DNA from: Ruminococcaceae bacterium UBA1438
GTDB taxonomy: Bacteria > Bacillota > Clostridia > Oscillospirales > Acutalibacteraceae
Assembly: GCA_002329285.1 (NCBI GenBank)
Contig: DCTO01000060.1
Span: 862 to 7,811, forward strand
DNA length: 6,950 bases
Direction: 5' to 3'
Shown: one piece after another, positions 1 to 6,950 of the stretch
How the letters are laid out: each line of letters starts with the position of its first letter
Position numbering within the stretch: the first letter of the stretch is position 1
Made by a program: the position numbers and the translations under genes
The notes under the pieces: model-generated
Seen by the model: only the letters and a program-made list of their open reading frames with translations
Told to the model about the DNA's origin: nothing
The model's database searches: none

Positions 1-460
1 TTATGCCTTTTTCAAAATGAAGTTTATAGCAATTACCGTCTCTGTGAATTTCGGCATCCATATATTCCGAAGCAAATTGAGTTGCGCAAAGGCCGAGGCC
101 GTTTAAGCCAAGTGAATATGAATAATTTGCATCGCCATTATTGTCATATTTACCGCCGGCATAAAGGGTGCAGAAAAGGAGCTTCCAGTTATACTCCTCC
201 TCAGCCTTATTATATTCAACCGGGATACCTGCACCGAAATCCTGAACCTCAACAGAACCATCCTCAAAGCGGGTTACAACAATTTTATTTCCCCTGCCCT
301 CACGAGCCTCATCAATTGAGTTACTCATAATTTCAAAAATAGAATGCTGGCAGCCCTCAATACCGTCAGAGCCAAAAATAACAGCCGGGCGAAGCCTTAC
401 CTGATCAGCTCCTTTAAGGGCTTTAATACTTTCATTTCCGTATTCCTTTGTTTTAGCCAT
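1..460 (-). CDS. Divergent type II DNA topoisomerase subunit B (GyrB/ParE-like), N-terminal ATPase fragment, cut by left edge
   Basis: The first 153 codons of a GHKL-family ATPase subunit of a type II topoisomerase, which would use ATP binding and hydrolysis to drive DNA strand passage with a GyrA/ParC partner. Visible ATPase motifs: an N-terminal arm with YGNESIKALKG (7-17); the Mg-ATP motif FEIMSNSIDEA (42-52), with E43, N47 and D50 aligning to E. coli GyrB E42, N46 and D49; VQDFGAGIP (72-80), keeping the adenine-contacting Asp (D74); AGGK (101-104); and GLNGLG (118-123) at the ATP lid. Several usually invariant positions differ: RPAVIFGS (24-31) replaces RPGMYIGS, QDFGAGIP replaces QDDGRGIP, and GLNGLG replaces GLHGVG. 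The ATG at 458-460 is preceded by GGAGG (466-470) five bases upstream. The reading frame is open to base 1, so the transducer, TOPRIM and C-terminal parts lie outside. It has its own promoter and is separated from ftsH by a terminator. Family assignment is firm; gyrB versus parE cannot be decided, and the divergence favours a second, ParE-like paralogue (inference). Confidence 0.9.
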   Translation of the reverse strand, partial: MAKTKEYGNESIKALKGADQVRLRPAVIFGSDGIEGCQHSIFEIMSNSIDEAREGRGNKIVVTRFEDGSVEVQDFGAGIPVEYNKAEEEYNWKLLFCTLYAGGKYDNNGDANYSYSLGLNGLGLCATQFASEYMDAEIHRDGNCYKLHFEKGI

Positions 461-528
461 AAAAGCCTCCGTTCAAAGAAAATAATTATTTTTACAAATA
501 AGCATATTAACTCATATTACAAATTACT

Positions 529-556
529 ATTATACAAGATATTGTATTTTTGTCAA
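529..556 (-). promoter_or_regulatory. Sigma-A (sigma-70 type) promoter of the topoisomerase subunit gene
   Basis: On the minus strand a perfect -35 box TTGACA (556 to 551) is followed by a 16-base spacer and a perfect -10 box TATAAT (534 to 529). The predicted transcription start is near 522, giving a leader of about 62 bases before the ATG at 460. The leader is AT-rich and shows no convincing riboswitch-like or attenuator fold; its only clear signal is the GGAGG ribosome binding site at 466-470. Placement directly downstream of the ftsH terminator and upstream of a co-directional gene supports a real promoter. The start site is predicted, not measured. Confidence 0.88.
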
Positions 557-596
557 GATTTTACTCAAAATATTACAATATAGAGATTTTTTCGAT

Positions 597-626
597 AAAA
601 AAACACGGAGATAAACTCCGTGTTTT
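597..626 (-). terminator. Rho-independent terminator of the rnj-rplI-dnaB-tilS-ftsH operon
   Basis: Minus-strand transcript leaving ftsH meets a perfect 11-bp stem (arms 616-626 and 600-610) around a 5-base loop. The GC-rich core is CTCCGTG paired with CACGGAG. A run of seven U's (603 to 597) overlaps the end of the stem and follows it. The first arm begins 8 bases after the ftsH stop codon. The plus strand has only a short U run after the stem, and no plus-strand gene ends here, so the element most likely acts only leftwards, insulating the downstream topoisomerase gene. Confidence 0.92.
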
Positions 627-633
627 ATAAACA

Positions 634-2643
634 TTATTCAGTTTCTTTGCTATCAGCTTCAATATAGTCCTCAGCAGGCTCTGCTTCATCGGAGCTATTA
701 TTCATTGAGTCAATTGCTTCTTCATCAGTAATAGTTTTCTCTTCATCTGTGATTTCAGCATCAGTAACATCGGCCTGTCCTTCTTTTACAGGAAGGACAC
801 CGTCTTTCATAAGAGAAGCAAAATCCTCACCTGTAAGCTTTTCTTTTTCCATAAGAGTTTCAGCAACAAGCTCCAGTTTATCATAATGCTCTTTAAGAAT
901 TTCAACGGTCTTATCATATGCTTGACGCATAAGACGCTCAATTTCTGCATCAATTCGAGAAGAAGTTCTCTCACTGTAATTATTAATATGACCGTAATCT
1001 CTGCCGAGGAAAACCTCGCCGCTGTCATTATCAAAAACAACGGGGCCGATTTCATCACTCATGCCGTATCTTGCAACCATATCGCGGCAAATCTGCGTTG
1101 CCCTTTGCAGATCGTTAGAAGCGCCGGTTGAAATATCATTTAATGCAAGTGCTTCCGCAACACGGCCGCCGAGCAGAGAAATGAGATATTCAAGCATATC
1201 CTGCTTTGAGGTGTAATTCTCCTCCTGAGGCTGATAAGCAGTGTAACCGCCGGCTCCAAGGCCTCGCGGGATAATTGAAATTTCCTTAACGGGATCATGA
1301 GTTTCAAGATAATAAGAAACAACAGCGTGTCCTGATTCATGATAAGCAGTAAGCTTTTTAGCTTTATCGGAATATTTATGGGATTTCTTTTCCGTTCCGA
1401 GCTCAACACGAGCTGCTGCATCAGTCATCTCAGCCATTGTGATAGCCTTTTTATGACGCCTTGCTGCAAGCAAAGCAGCTTCATTAAGCAGGTTTTCAAG
1501 ATCTGCACCGGTGTATCCCATAGCGCCCCTTGCAACGTCCTTGAGATCAACATCGGGAGCAAGCGGTTTGTTTTTTGCATGAACCTTAAGAATATCCTCC
1601 CTGCCCTGAGCATCAGGCCTGTTGACGGTTATCTGTCTGTCAAATCTGCCGGGGCGAAGAAGAGCCGGGTCAAGAACGTCAGGGCGGTTTGTTGCAGCAA
1701 TAACGATAACGCCGCTGTTTGTGCCAAAGCCGTCCATCTCAACAAGAAGCTGGTTAAGGGTTTGCTCTCGCTCATCGTTACCGCCGCCTGTGCCGGCACC
1801 CCTGTGACGGCCAACGGCGTCAATCTCATCAATAAACACAATTGCCGGAGCCTTTTTCATTGCCTGCTGAAACAGATCGCGAACACGGCTTGCACCAACA
1901 CCGACATACATTTCTACGAAATCCGAGCCGGAAATTGAAAGAAACGGAGCGCCTGCCTCCCCTGCAACAGCCTTTGCAAGCAAAGTTTTACCTGTTCCCG
2001 GAGGGCCGACAAGAAGCACGCCTTTAGGAATTCTTGCGCCAAGTTCTGTGAATTTTTCAGGATCCTTAAGAAAATCAACAAGCTCTTCAAGCTCTGCCTT
2101 TTCTTCATCACAGCCGGCAACATCAGCAAAGGTTTTCTTGTTTTCATCAGAAACATCCTTTGTTTTAACCTTACCAAAGCCGAGAGTTCTGCTTGTATCG
2201 CTTGAAATGGCTCCGCTCATTCTTCTCATCATATAGATAAGAATTCCTGCCATAAGCACAATGCTGAGAAGTGACGGAACAAGGCTGACCATCCAGCTTC
2301 TTGAGCTGCCTCTCTTATAATTATACTCTATCTGATTATCAGGATGCTCATCATTATATTCGTCAACGCTTTCTCTGATATCCTCAAGAAAATAGGTTAC
2401 GCTGGGAACAGAATAAGTATAAACCTTTTCACTGTCCTCAAAGGTTTTATAAGTAAGATTTCCCGAGGTTAAATCAATTTCAAAGCTTTGCACTTTGTCA
2501 TTTTTAAACAGAGAAACGACTTCGCTGTATACCATTTCAGTTTTCTTCTGCGATGAGCCGAAATACAGCGCGATTACAATCAGCAATGCTATAAAAAGAA
2601 TATAAAAAATTGCCGATTTCCATTTTTTTGAATTATCATTCAT
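634..2643 (-). CDS. ftsH: ATP-dependent zinc metalloprotease FtsH
   Basis: A membrane-anchored AAA+ protease, known in the family to assemble as a hexamer that extracts, unfolds and degrades misfolded membrane proteins and short-lived cytosolic regulators. The 669 residues show a short cytosolic N-terminus, a first membrane segment (about 10-29), an extracytoplasmic domain (about 30-117), a second membrane segment (about 119-138), then the AAA+ module: Walker A GPPGTGKT (213-220), pore loop MYVGVG (245-250), Walker [12 protein letters not shown] (268-278) and the second region of homology ending in LRPGRFDR, with arginine fingers R330 and R333. The M41 protease site is HESGH (435-439), with D511 in SNDLQRAT as the probable third zinc ligand. 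All catalytic residues are present. The tail from 621 is highly acidic (20 Asp/Glu of 49), typical of a disordered FtsH C-terminus. The ATG has GGAGG (2654-2658) ten bases upstream, and its A is the last base of the tilS stop, implying translational coupling. Last gene before the terminator. Confidence 0.98.
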   Translation of the reverse strand: MNDNSKKWKSAIFYILFIALLIVIALYFGSSQKKTEMVYSEVVSLFKNDKVQSFEIDLTSGNLTYKTFEDSEKVYTYSVPSVTYFLEDIRESVDEYNDEHPDNQIEYNYKRGSSRSWMVSLVPSLLSIVLMAGILIYMMRRMSGAISSDTSRTLGFGKVKTKDVSDENKKTFADVAGCDEEKAELEELVDFLKDPEKFTELGARIPKGVLLVGPPGTGKTLLAKAVAGEAGAPFLSISGSDFVEMYVGVGASRVRDLFQQAMKKAPAIVFIDEIDAVGRHRGAGTGGGNDEREQTLNQLLVEMDGFGTNSGVIVIAATNRPDVLDPALLRPGRFDRQITVNRPDAQGREDILKVHAKNKPLAPDVDLKDVARGAMGYTGADLENLLNEAALLAARRHKKAITMAEMTDAAARVELGTEKKSHKYSDKAKKLTAYHESGHAVVSYYLETHDPVKEISIIPRGLGAGGYTAYQPQEENYTSKQDMLEYLISLLGGRVAEALALNDISTGASNDLQRATQICRDMVARYGMSDEIGPVVFDNDSGEVFLGRDYGHINNYSERTSSRIDAEIERLMRQAYDKTVEILKEHYDKLELVAETLMEKEKLTGEDFASLMKDGVLPVKEGQADVTDAEITDEEKTITDEEAIDSMNNSSDEAEPAEDYIEADSKETE

Positions 2644-3944
2644 TAAATCTTATCCTCCGAAAAAATATTTACGGTTAAAACGATATTTGTGTCTTCGGTA
2701 ATCATAGCTCTTTCATCGATGCAAAAACCGCAAATACCAATAATTCCCAAGTCATCAGTAATAATGGGAATTGAGTTCCGTTTTTCAACCGGAACAGAAA
2801 GCTCATTAAAAAGCTTTTTAAGTGTTTTCGTGCAATTTCTTCCCTCGGGTCTGATTGAATCGCCCCCAGCTCTTGAACGCACATTTATACTGCCGACTAT
2901 TTTATCATAATCACAGCAAAAATCAAATGTTTTATCAGAATTTTTAACTGAATTAATGTATTCACTATAACTAATCCTGCCGATTTCGTAATCAAAACCA
3001 ACTGCAGCATCAGTTAATTCTGTAATTCTTAAGCATTTTTTATCAGAAACTGCATAATATTTATCCTTGATCTGAAAACGCGCAGGCTTCAAAAGCAAAG
3101 CCTTTATGCAATTAATCTTAAAATTATCATAAGGAAGAGAATTATTTTTCAGATAAAGCGCGATAACTCTGCCGAGAATAGCATCTGGAATCTTTTTAAG
3201 ATAATCAACATCCAATCCGCATCCGGTCATGGCATTGCAAAACTCTTGTTCAGCAACACGTCCTAAATAATCCGCATCGGAAGAAAGCAATTCAATAAGC
3301 CTTGATGAAACAGAAATGAAATTCGGATTAAGCTCTGACATTTTCGGCAGAATTTCATTTCTTATAAAATTTCGCTTATAAGCTGAAGATTCGTTTGTAC
3401 TGTCAACACAATAAGGGACGGCACGATCATTAAGATAATTTCGGATATCTTCAGAGCTTATCTCAATCAGGGGCCGTATAATCTTATCCCTTTTGGGAGG
3501 GATTGCGCATAAGCCGTCCAACGAACTTCCGCGTGCAATTCTGAAAATCAAGGTTTCCGCATTATCGGTTGCGTTATGAGCTGTTGCAATTTTATCACAA
3601 GGAATTGAAGAAAAAAACTCATAACGCCTATTTCTGCAATATTCTTCAACAGATAGCCCTGCGGCCTTTGCCTCATCAGGAGCATTAATTCTGAAAACAT
3701 AAAGAGGAATTGAATGCATTTTGCAATATTCGCGGCAAAATTCCAAGTCTCTGATGCTTTCATCACCCCTTATGCCATGCTCAACATGGGCAGCCTCAAG
3801 TGTTAAATCAAGCGCCTCTTTAACAGAAAGAAGGTATTCAGAAAGCATAACTGAATCAGCACCACCGGAAAAGGCTATAAGAACTTTATCGCCGGGCGAT
3901 ATTAAGCCATACTTTGCAACGGTTCTATCAATTCTATTCTTCAT
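2643..3944 (-). CDS. tilS: tRNA(Ile)-lysidine synthetase TilS
   Basis: Converts C34 of the CAU anticodon of a minor tRNA-Ile to lysidine using ATP and lysine, so that the tRNA reads AUA and is charged with isoleucine; essential in most bacteria and cytosolic. The 433-residue protein, within the usual family range, has the N-type PP-loop ATPase signature SGGADS (26-31), HVEHGIRG (53-60), [10 protein letters not shown] (122-131, usually AHHADDQAET), [11 protein letters not shown] (157-167), DSTN (181-184) and [10 protein letters not shown] (191-200). A C-terminal TilS domain follows, with [13 protein letters not shown] (356-368) and KTLKKLFNE (373-381). Start choice: a TTG at 3986 would lengthen it by 14 residues but has no Shine-Dalgarno sequence and overlaps dnaB by 53 bases. 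The ATG at 3944 puts the P-loop near residue 26, as in B. subtilis TilS, overlaps dnaB by only 11 bases, and follows a purine-rich but weak GAAAAGAAAT, so translation is probably coupled to dnaB. The gene looks more AT-rich than ftsH. Confidence 0.95.
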   Translation of the reverse strand: MKNRIDRTVAKYGLISPGDKVLIAFSGGADSVMLSEYLLSVKEALDLTLEAAHVEHGIRGDESIRDLEFCREYCKMHSIPLYVFRINAPDEAKAAGLSVEEYCRNRRYEFFSSIPCDKIATAHNATDNAETLIFRIARGSSLDGLCAIPPKRDKIIRPLIEISSEDIRNYLNDRAVPYCVDSTNESSAYKRNFIRNEILPKMSELNPNFISVSSRLIELLSSDADYLGRVAEQEFCNAMTGCGLDVDYLKKIPDAILGRVIALYLKNNSLPYDNFKINCIKALLLKPARFQIKDKYYAVSDKKCLRITELTDAAVGFDYEIGRISYSEYINSVKNSDKTFDFCCDYDKIVGSINVRSRAGGDSIRPEGRNCTKTLKKLFNELSVPVEKRNSIPIITDDLGIIGICGFCIDERAMITEDTNIVLTVNIFSEDKI

Positions 3945-5301
3945 ATTTCTTTTCAACGCTTCTGAAGCGTGTGAATTCCTTATCAAAGGTCATTTCAATT
4001 GTTCCGACAGCACCGTGACGGTTTTTAGCAACAATAAGCTCTGTTAAATTAGCATCAATATCGTCCTGCTTGTCCTCATCAACCTCGCCTCTGTAATAAT
4101 CCTCACGATATAGGAACATAACAATATCGGCATCCTGCTCAATTGAGCCTGATTCACGAAGATCTGAAAGCTGCGGTCTATGACTCTTTCCCCTGCCCTC
4201 TGTGCCTCTTGAAAGCTGGGCGCAGCAAACTACGGGAATATTAAGATCCTTTGCAAGCATTTTAAGATTTCTGGTTATTTCAGAAACCTCCTGAACACGG
4301 TTTTCCTTTCGGGTGGCAGACTGAATCAATCCGAGATAATCTATAATAATAATATCTACATTCTTCATTCTGCGAACCCTTGATTTAATTTCAGGAACAG
4401 TTATGCTTGAAGAATCGTCAAGATAAAGCTCAACATTAGAGAATTCACCCGCTGCATTGCCAAGCCTGACCCATTCTTCCTTTGAAAGCTCACCGGTGCG
4501 AAGCTTTTGGCTCGGAATACCGGCTTTGGAAGAAAGCAATCTTTCGGCAAGCTGTTCCTTTGTCATTTCAAGACTGAAGAAAACACATTTTTTACCTGCA
4601 TTAACAGTAACATTCTGAGCAAGATTAAGCGCAAAAGATGTTTTACCCATAGCAGGACGGGCGCCTATCAGAATAAAATCCGATTTATTAAGGCCGGTTA
4701 TGTATTTATCCAGCAAACCAAAACCTGAAGGAATTGCCTTAAACTGATCCTTATCTTCGCCTGTAAGCTTATCCAGGCGGTCATAAACATCATTAACAAT
4801 GACATCTGAAAGCTTGCGAGGACCGCCAACGTTTTTTCCCTGGCGGATATCATAAATACGCTGCTCTGCAGAATCAAGCAAGGTTGAAGCGTCTGCTTCA
4901 CCAACAGAGGCCTGGTTAATAATATCCTGCGAGGTCTGAATAAGCGTGCGCAGAAAATACTGCTCCTCAACAATCCTTGCATATGTTTCAACATTAACGG
5001 TTGAAGGAACGCTGTCTCTCAAAGTGAGAAGATATTCCCTTCCTCCCGAAGCATCATAATGACCCTCTTTTGCAAGAACATCGGCAATAACAACAGGGTC
5101 TATTCTTGCTCCGGAGCTTATAAACATAGTCATCATTGAGCTAAAAATAACCTTGTGTTGAGGCAGATAAAAATACTCCGGTTTTACGTAAGAAACAACC
5201 GTTTCCACGCAATCCGAATCAAGGAGTATGCTGCCCAAAACCGCCTGCTCTGCCTGTAAGCTATATGGCATCGGGGTTAAAGAGTTATTATTTTCAGGCA
5301 T
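3934..5301 (-). CDS. dnaB: Replicative DNA helicase DnaB (DnaC in Bacillus nomenclature)
   Basis: Hexameric RecA-fold helicase that unwinds the replication fork and recruits DnaG primase. The 455 residues comprise an N-terminal helical domain (about 10-115, opening SLQAEQAVLGSIL), a linker region (about 120-185) and the RecA-like motor. Motor motifs are Walker A GARPAMGKTS (213-222), FFSLEM with the likely catalytic glutamate E245, Walker B IIIIDYLGLI (317-326), AQLSRGTEGR (361-370), LRESGSIEQDAD (381-392) and VAKNRHG (424-430), whose K426 and R428 correspond to the trans-acting finger residues. No intein interrupts the P-loop or Walker B regions where DnaB inteins often insert. A GTG at 5310 could add three residues, but it lies inside the Shine-Dalgarno sequence AGGTGAT (5306-5312) that serves the ATG at 5301, so the ATG is chosen. 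It lies 25 bases after rplI and overlaps tilS by 11 bases. The stop is TAG, unlike the TAA of the other complete genes here. Confidence 0.97.
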   Translation of the reverse strand: MPENNNSLTPMPYSLQAEQAVLGSILLDSDCVETVVSYVKPEYFYLPQHKVIFSSMMTMFISSGARIDPVVIADVLAKEGHYDASGGREYLLTLRDSVPSTVNVETYARIVEEQYFLRTLIQTSQDIINQASVGEADASTLLDSAEQRIYDIRQGKNVGGPRKLSDVIVNDVYDRLDKLTGEDKDQFKAIPSGFGLLDKYITGLNKSDFILIGARPAMGKTSFALNLAQNVTVNAGKKCVFFSLEMTKEQLAERLLSSKAGIPSQKLRTGELSKEEWVRLGNAAGEFSNVELYLDDSSSITVPEIKSRVRRMKNVDIIIIDYLGLIQSATRKENRVQEVSEITRNLKMLAKDLNIPVVCCAQLSRGTEGRGKSHRPQLSDLRESGSIEQDADIVMFLYREDYYRGEVDEDKQDDIDANLTELIVAKNRHGAVGTIEMTFDKEFTRFRSVEKKYEE

Positions 5302-5305
5302 AATA

Positions 5306-5312
5306 ATCACCT
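5306..5312 (-). promoter_or_regulatory. Ribosome binding site that fixes the dnaB start
   Basis: AGGTGAT on the minus strand matches seven consecutive bases of the ideal anti-16S complement AGGAGGTGATC. It sits four bases before the ATG at 5301, with its AGG core at normal spacing. The alternative GTG start (5308-5310) is embedded in this element and would have no Shine-Dalgarno of its own. Confidence 0.8.
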
Positions 5313-5326
5313 AACATTTCAATAAT

Positions 5327-5770
5327 TTATGCTTCCGTAACCTGAACAAAAAGCTTTGCACTTATGCCCTGGTAAACCTTAATATCAGCCTCATAAGTGC
5401 CAAACTGCTTAATATCCTCAATACTGATTTTTCTCTTATCAACATCAAGATTGAGCTCTTTATTTATAGCTTCCGCAATGTCCTTTGAGGTAACTGAACC
5501 GAAGAGCTTGCCGTTTGCACCGGCTCTTGCGCTAACTTTAACAGTCTTACCGTCCAGCTTTGCAGCATCAGCCTCTGCAGCTTTAATTTCCTCTGCCTTA
5601 TGAAACTTTTTTGCCTGCTCTTTGTTATTAAACTCATTCATTGCAGTTGCATTAGCCTCAACTGCAAGCCCCTTGGGAATAAGGAAGTTTCTTGCGTATC
5701 CGTCAGAAGCATTAACAAGCTCGCCTTTTTTTCCGAGGCTTTTAACATCCTGTTTAAGAATAACTTTCAT
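5327..5770 (-). CDS. rplI: 50S ribosomal protein L9 (bL9)
   Basis: Ribosomal protein that binds 23S rRNA near the base of the L1 stalk and extends from the 50S surface, contributing to frame maintenance and subunit spacing. The 147 residues match the normal bL9 length. The N-terminal RNA-binding domain opens [17 protein letters not shown] and contains the family signature from G13 through [11 protein letters not shown] (24-34). A lysine- and alanine-rich connecting helix spans about 40-75. The C-terminal domain has [15 protein letters not shown] (79-93) and closes with an alternating strand pattern ending VTEA. The ATG (5768-5770) follows an AAAGG (5781-5785) ten bases upstream. It lies between RNase J and dnaB with gaps of 26 and 25 bases. 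The rplI-dnaB pairing is a conserved Firmicutes arrangement. The protein appears intact, with nothing missing. Confidence 0.98.
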   Translation of the reverse strand: MKVILKQDVKSLGKKGELVNASDGYARNFLIPKGLAVEANATAMNEFNNKEQAKKFHKAEEIKAAEADAAKLDGKTVKVSARAGANGKLFGSVTSKDIAEAINKELNLDVDKRKISIEDIKQFGTYEADIKVYQGISAKLFVQVTEA

Positions 5771-5796
5771 ATTTGACCAACCTTTCTGCCCATCCG

Positions 5797-6950
5797 TTAT
5801 ATTTCCATAATAATCGGCAATATCATCGGGCTTCGTTTTGTTTTTTCATACATCATATGTGAGATTTCATCCTTAAGATGTGTTTTTATAGTGTTCCAAT
5901 CATGATATTTGGTGCTGTAAGTGTCATAAATAACCTGGCTTGCAAGGCCCTTTGCCGCTTCAATAAGCTCTTCATTCTCACGAACATAAACAAAGCCTCT
6001 TGAAACAATATCCGGCCCACTGACAATCATACCGGATTCTGAATCAATGGTTGCAACAATAATAATAATACCGTCAGCCGAAAGATGCTTTCTGTCATTA
6101 AGAACAATATTGCCGACATCGCCGACGCCGATTCCGTCTACATAAATCTCGCCGCTTTCAACCTTTGCAAGTTCTTTAATACCGTTTTCGGAAATTTCGA
6201 TATGAGAGCCGATGTCACCAACAAAAACATTTTTCTTATCAATACCCATTGCCTGGGCAAGCCCTGCGTGCTTTTGCAGATGCTTTTGCTCGCCGTGAAC
6301 GGGAATAAAGTATTTGGGCTTAATTATGCCCATCATAAGCTTAAGCTCCTCTTGGCAGGCATGGCCGGAAACATGAACATCATACATGTTCTCGTAAACA
6401 ACCTCAACTCCGCGTTTCATAAGCTCGTTAACAACATTGCCAACCATTCTTTCATTGCCGGGAATCGGAGTTGCCGATATTATAACATAATCATTTGGAG
6501 AAGCAGTCACCTTGCGATGCTCTCCATGAGCGATTTTTGTTAAAGCGCTCATTGGCTCTCCCTGTGAACCGGTTGTTATAATAACAAGCTTTTCATCAGG
6601 ATAATCCTTAATGCTGTCAATACTTATCAAAATATTTCTCGGCACCTTAAGATATCCTAGTTCAGAGCCGACCTCAACAAGGTTTTCAAGGCTTCTGCCT
6701 ACAACGGCAACCTTGCGCTTAAGCTGCTTTGCAACATCAATAATTTGCTGAATTCTGTGAATATTTGAAGCAAAGGTTGCAACAACAATTCTGCGAGTGC
6801 CGGCCTTTCTGAACAGGTTGAGAAAGGATTCGCCAACGGTTTTTTCACTCATAGTGTAACCGGGGCGTTCAGAATTTGTTGAATCCTGAAGCAGCGCAAG
6901 AACGCCCTTTGTGCCATATTTAGCAAATGTTGGCAGATCAATCATATCTC
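5797..6950 (-). CDS. rnj: Ribonuclease J, beta-CASP and C-terminal part; N-terminus beyond right edge
   Basis: Zinc-dependent ribonuclease of the metallo-beta-lactamase/beta-CASP family, with 5'-to-3' exonuclease and endonuclease activity in mRNA decay and rRNA maturation in Firmicutes. The last 383 codons are visible. Numbering from the internal Met at 6945: beta-CASP motif A in [11 protein letters not shown] (21-31), TFASNIHRI (57-65), TGSQGEP (125-131), SATPIPGNE (157-165), [11 protein letters not shown] (191-201) and PVHGEQKHL (215-223). H195 and H217 correspond by motif spacing to B. subtilis RNase J1 H368 and the zinc ligand H390. The C-terminal domain (about 270-382) ends in the typical [12 protein letters not shown]. 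The Met at 6945 is not the start: codons continue upstream, and this stretch aligns near residue 173 of the roughly 555-residue J1. The missing third must carry the HxHxDH zinc site. RnjA versus RnjB cannot be decided. Twenty-six bases separate it from rplI, with no terminator or clear promoter between. Confidence 0.96.
   Translation of the reverse strand, partial: DMIDLPTFAKYGTKGVLALLQDSTNSERPGYTMSEKTVGESFLNLFRKAGTRRIVVATFASNIHRIQQIIDVAKQLKRKVAVVGRSLENLVEVGSELGYLKVPRNILISIDSIKDYPDEKLVIITTGSQGEPMSALTKIAHGEHRKVTASPNDYVIISATPIPGNERMVGNVVNELMKRGVEVVYENMYDVHVSGHACQEELKLMMGIIKPKYFIPVHGEQKHLQKHAGLAQAMGIDKKNVFVGDIGSHIEISENGIKELAKVESGEIYVDGIGVGDVGNIVLNDRKHLSADGIIIIVATIDSESGMIVSGPDIVSRGFVYVRENEELIEAAKGLASQVIYDTYSTKYHDWNTIKTHLKDEISHMMYEKTKRSPMILPIIMEI

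Larger units (their letters stand above)
461..633 (-). other. Intergenic spacer between ftsH and the topoisomerase subunit gene
   Basis: This is the only sizeable non-coding stretch in the window (173 bases) and is strongly AT-rich. Along the minus strand it holds the ftsH operon terminator, one copy of a 9-base repeat (ATATTACAA on the plus strand, 570-578), the -35 and -10 boxes, a second copy of that repeat at the predicted transcription start (514-522), an unstructured leader, and the GGAGG ribosome binding site. No small gene with a credible start and ribosome binding site is visible in it on either strand. Confidence 0.75.

Noticed and set aside
344..583. A plus-strand open frame crossing the topoisomerase start and its promoter
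   Set aside because: It runs antisense through conserved ATPase codons and then through the AT-rich promoter spacer; the translation is low-complexity and without family features.
1339..1938. A 199-codon open frame on the plus strand inside ftsH
   Set aside because: It lies entirely antisense to the AAA+ core of ftsH, has no recognisable domain and no ribosome binding site, and its composition follows the reverse strand of a conserved gene.
3945..3986. A 14-residue N-terminal extension of TilS from a TTG codon
   Set aside because: No Shine-Dalgarno sequence precedes the TTG, the overlap with dnaB would be 53 bases, and the extension is absent from the usual TilS start pattern; the ATG at 3944 fits better.
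5302..5310. A three-residue extension of DnaB from a GTG codon
   Set aside because: The GTG is part of the strong AGGTGAT ribosome binding site that serves the ATG at 5301.
5771..5796. Possible promoter or terminator between RNase J and rplI
   Set aside because: The 26-base gap is too short and has no hairpin with a U run and no recognisable -35/-10 pair; only an rplI ribosome binding site is visible.
6056..6071. An AAT-type trinucleotide run that looks like a microsatellite
   Set aside because: It encodes consecutive isoleucines of a buried beta strand (GIIIIVAT) in RNase J; a similar run near 4341-4353 encodes the DnaB Walker B strand. Coding constraint explains both.
6085..6543. A 152-codon plus-strand open frame inside the RNase J gene
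   Set aside because: Antisense to the conserved beta-CASP coding sequence; no family resemblance and no start signals.
6946..6950. Treating the Met at 6945 as the true start of RNase J
   Set aside because: The reading frame stays open to the window edge, and the Met aligns well inside the family sequence, after the missing metallo-beta-lactamase half.
1..6950. A previously undescribed system, mobile element, CRISPR array or RNA gene
   Set aside because: All coding capacity is accounted for by recognisable housekeeping genes. No long direct or inverted repeats, transposase motifs, regular repeat-spacer pattern or tRNA-like cloverleaf was seen by eye.

Overview
The window reads as a core housekeeping locus from a low-to-moderate GC Gram-positive bacterium of the Clostridia, most likely an Oscillospiraceae/Ruminococcaceae-type gut anaerobe. 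The assignment rests on RNase J, on the rplI-dnaB and tilS-ftsH gene pairs characteristic of Firmicutes, on GGAGG ribosome binding sites, on the AT-rich intergenic DNA, and on a divergent GyrB/ParE-like protein of a type I associate from memory with this group. The genus cannot be fixed from sequence alone.

Layout: all six recognisable genes lie on the minus strand, so transcription runs from the right edge to the left. In transcription order they are the 3' two thirds of an RNase J gene (cut by the right edge), rplI (ribosomal protein bL9), dnaB (replicative helicase), tilS (tRNA-Ile lysidine synthetase) and ftsH (membrane AAA+ zinc protease). Gaps are 26 and 25 bases, followed by an 11-base and a 1-base overlap, so these five genes very probably form one polycistronic unit. 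A strong intrinsic terminator just after ftsH closes it. A 173-base AT-rich spacer then carries a near-ideal sigma-A promoter (TTGACA, 16-base spacer, TATAAT) that drives the last gene, the 5' end of a divergent type II topoisomerase ATPase subunit (GyrB/ParE-like) cut by the left edge.

Functionally the operon joins RNA decay, ribosome structure, replication fork unwinding, decoding of AUA codons and membrane protein quality control. It looks like a merger of two blocks that are separate in Bacillus: the rplI-dnaC block, where gdpP usually precedes rplI, and the tilS-hpt-ftsH block. Here RNase J stands where gdpP might be expected, and hpt is absent between tilS and ftsH.

No mobile element, CRISPR array, tRNA, rRNA or novel system is visible. 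The points worth a second look are the divergent topoisomerase subunit, the altered gene neighbourhood, a few motif substitutions, and a small repeat pair flanking the topoisomerase promoter.
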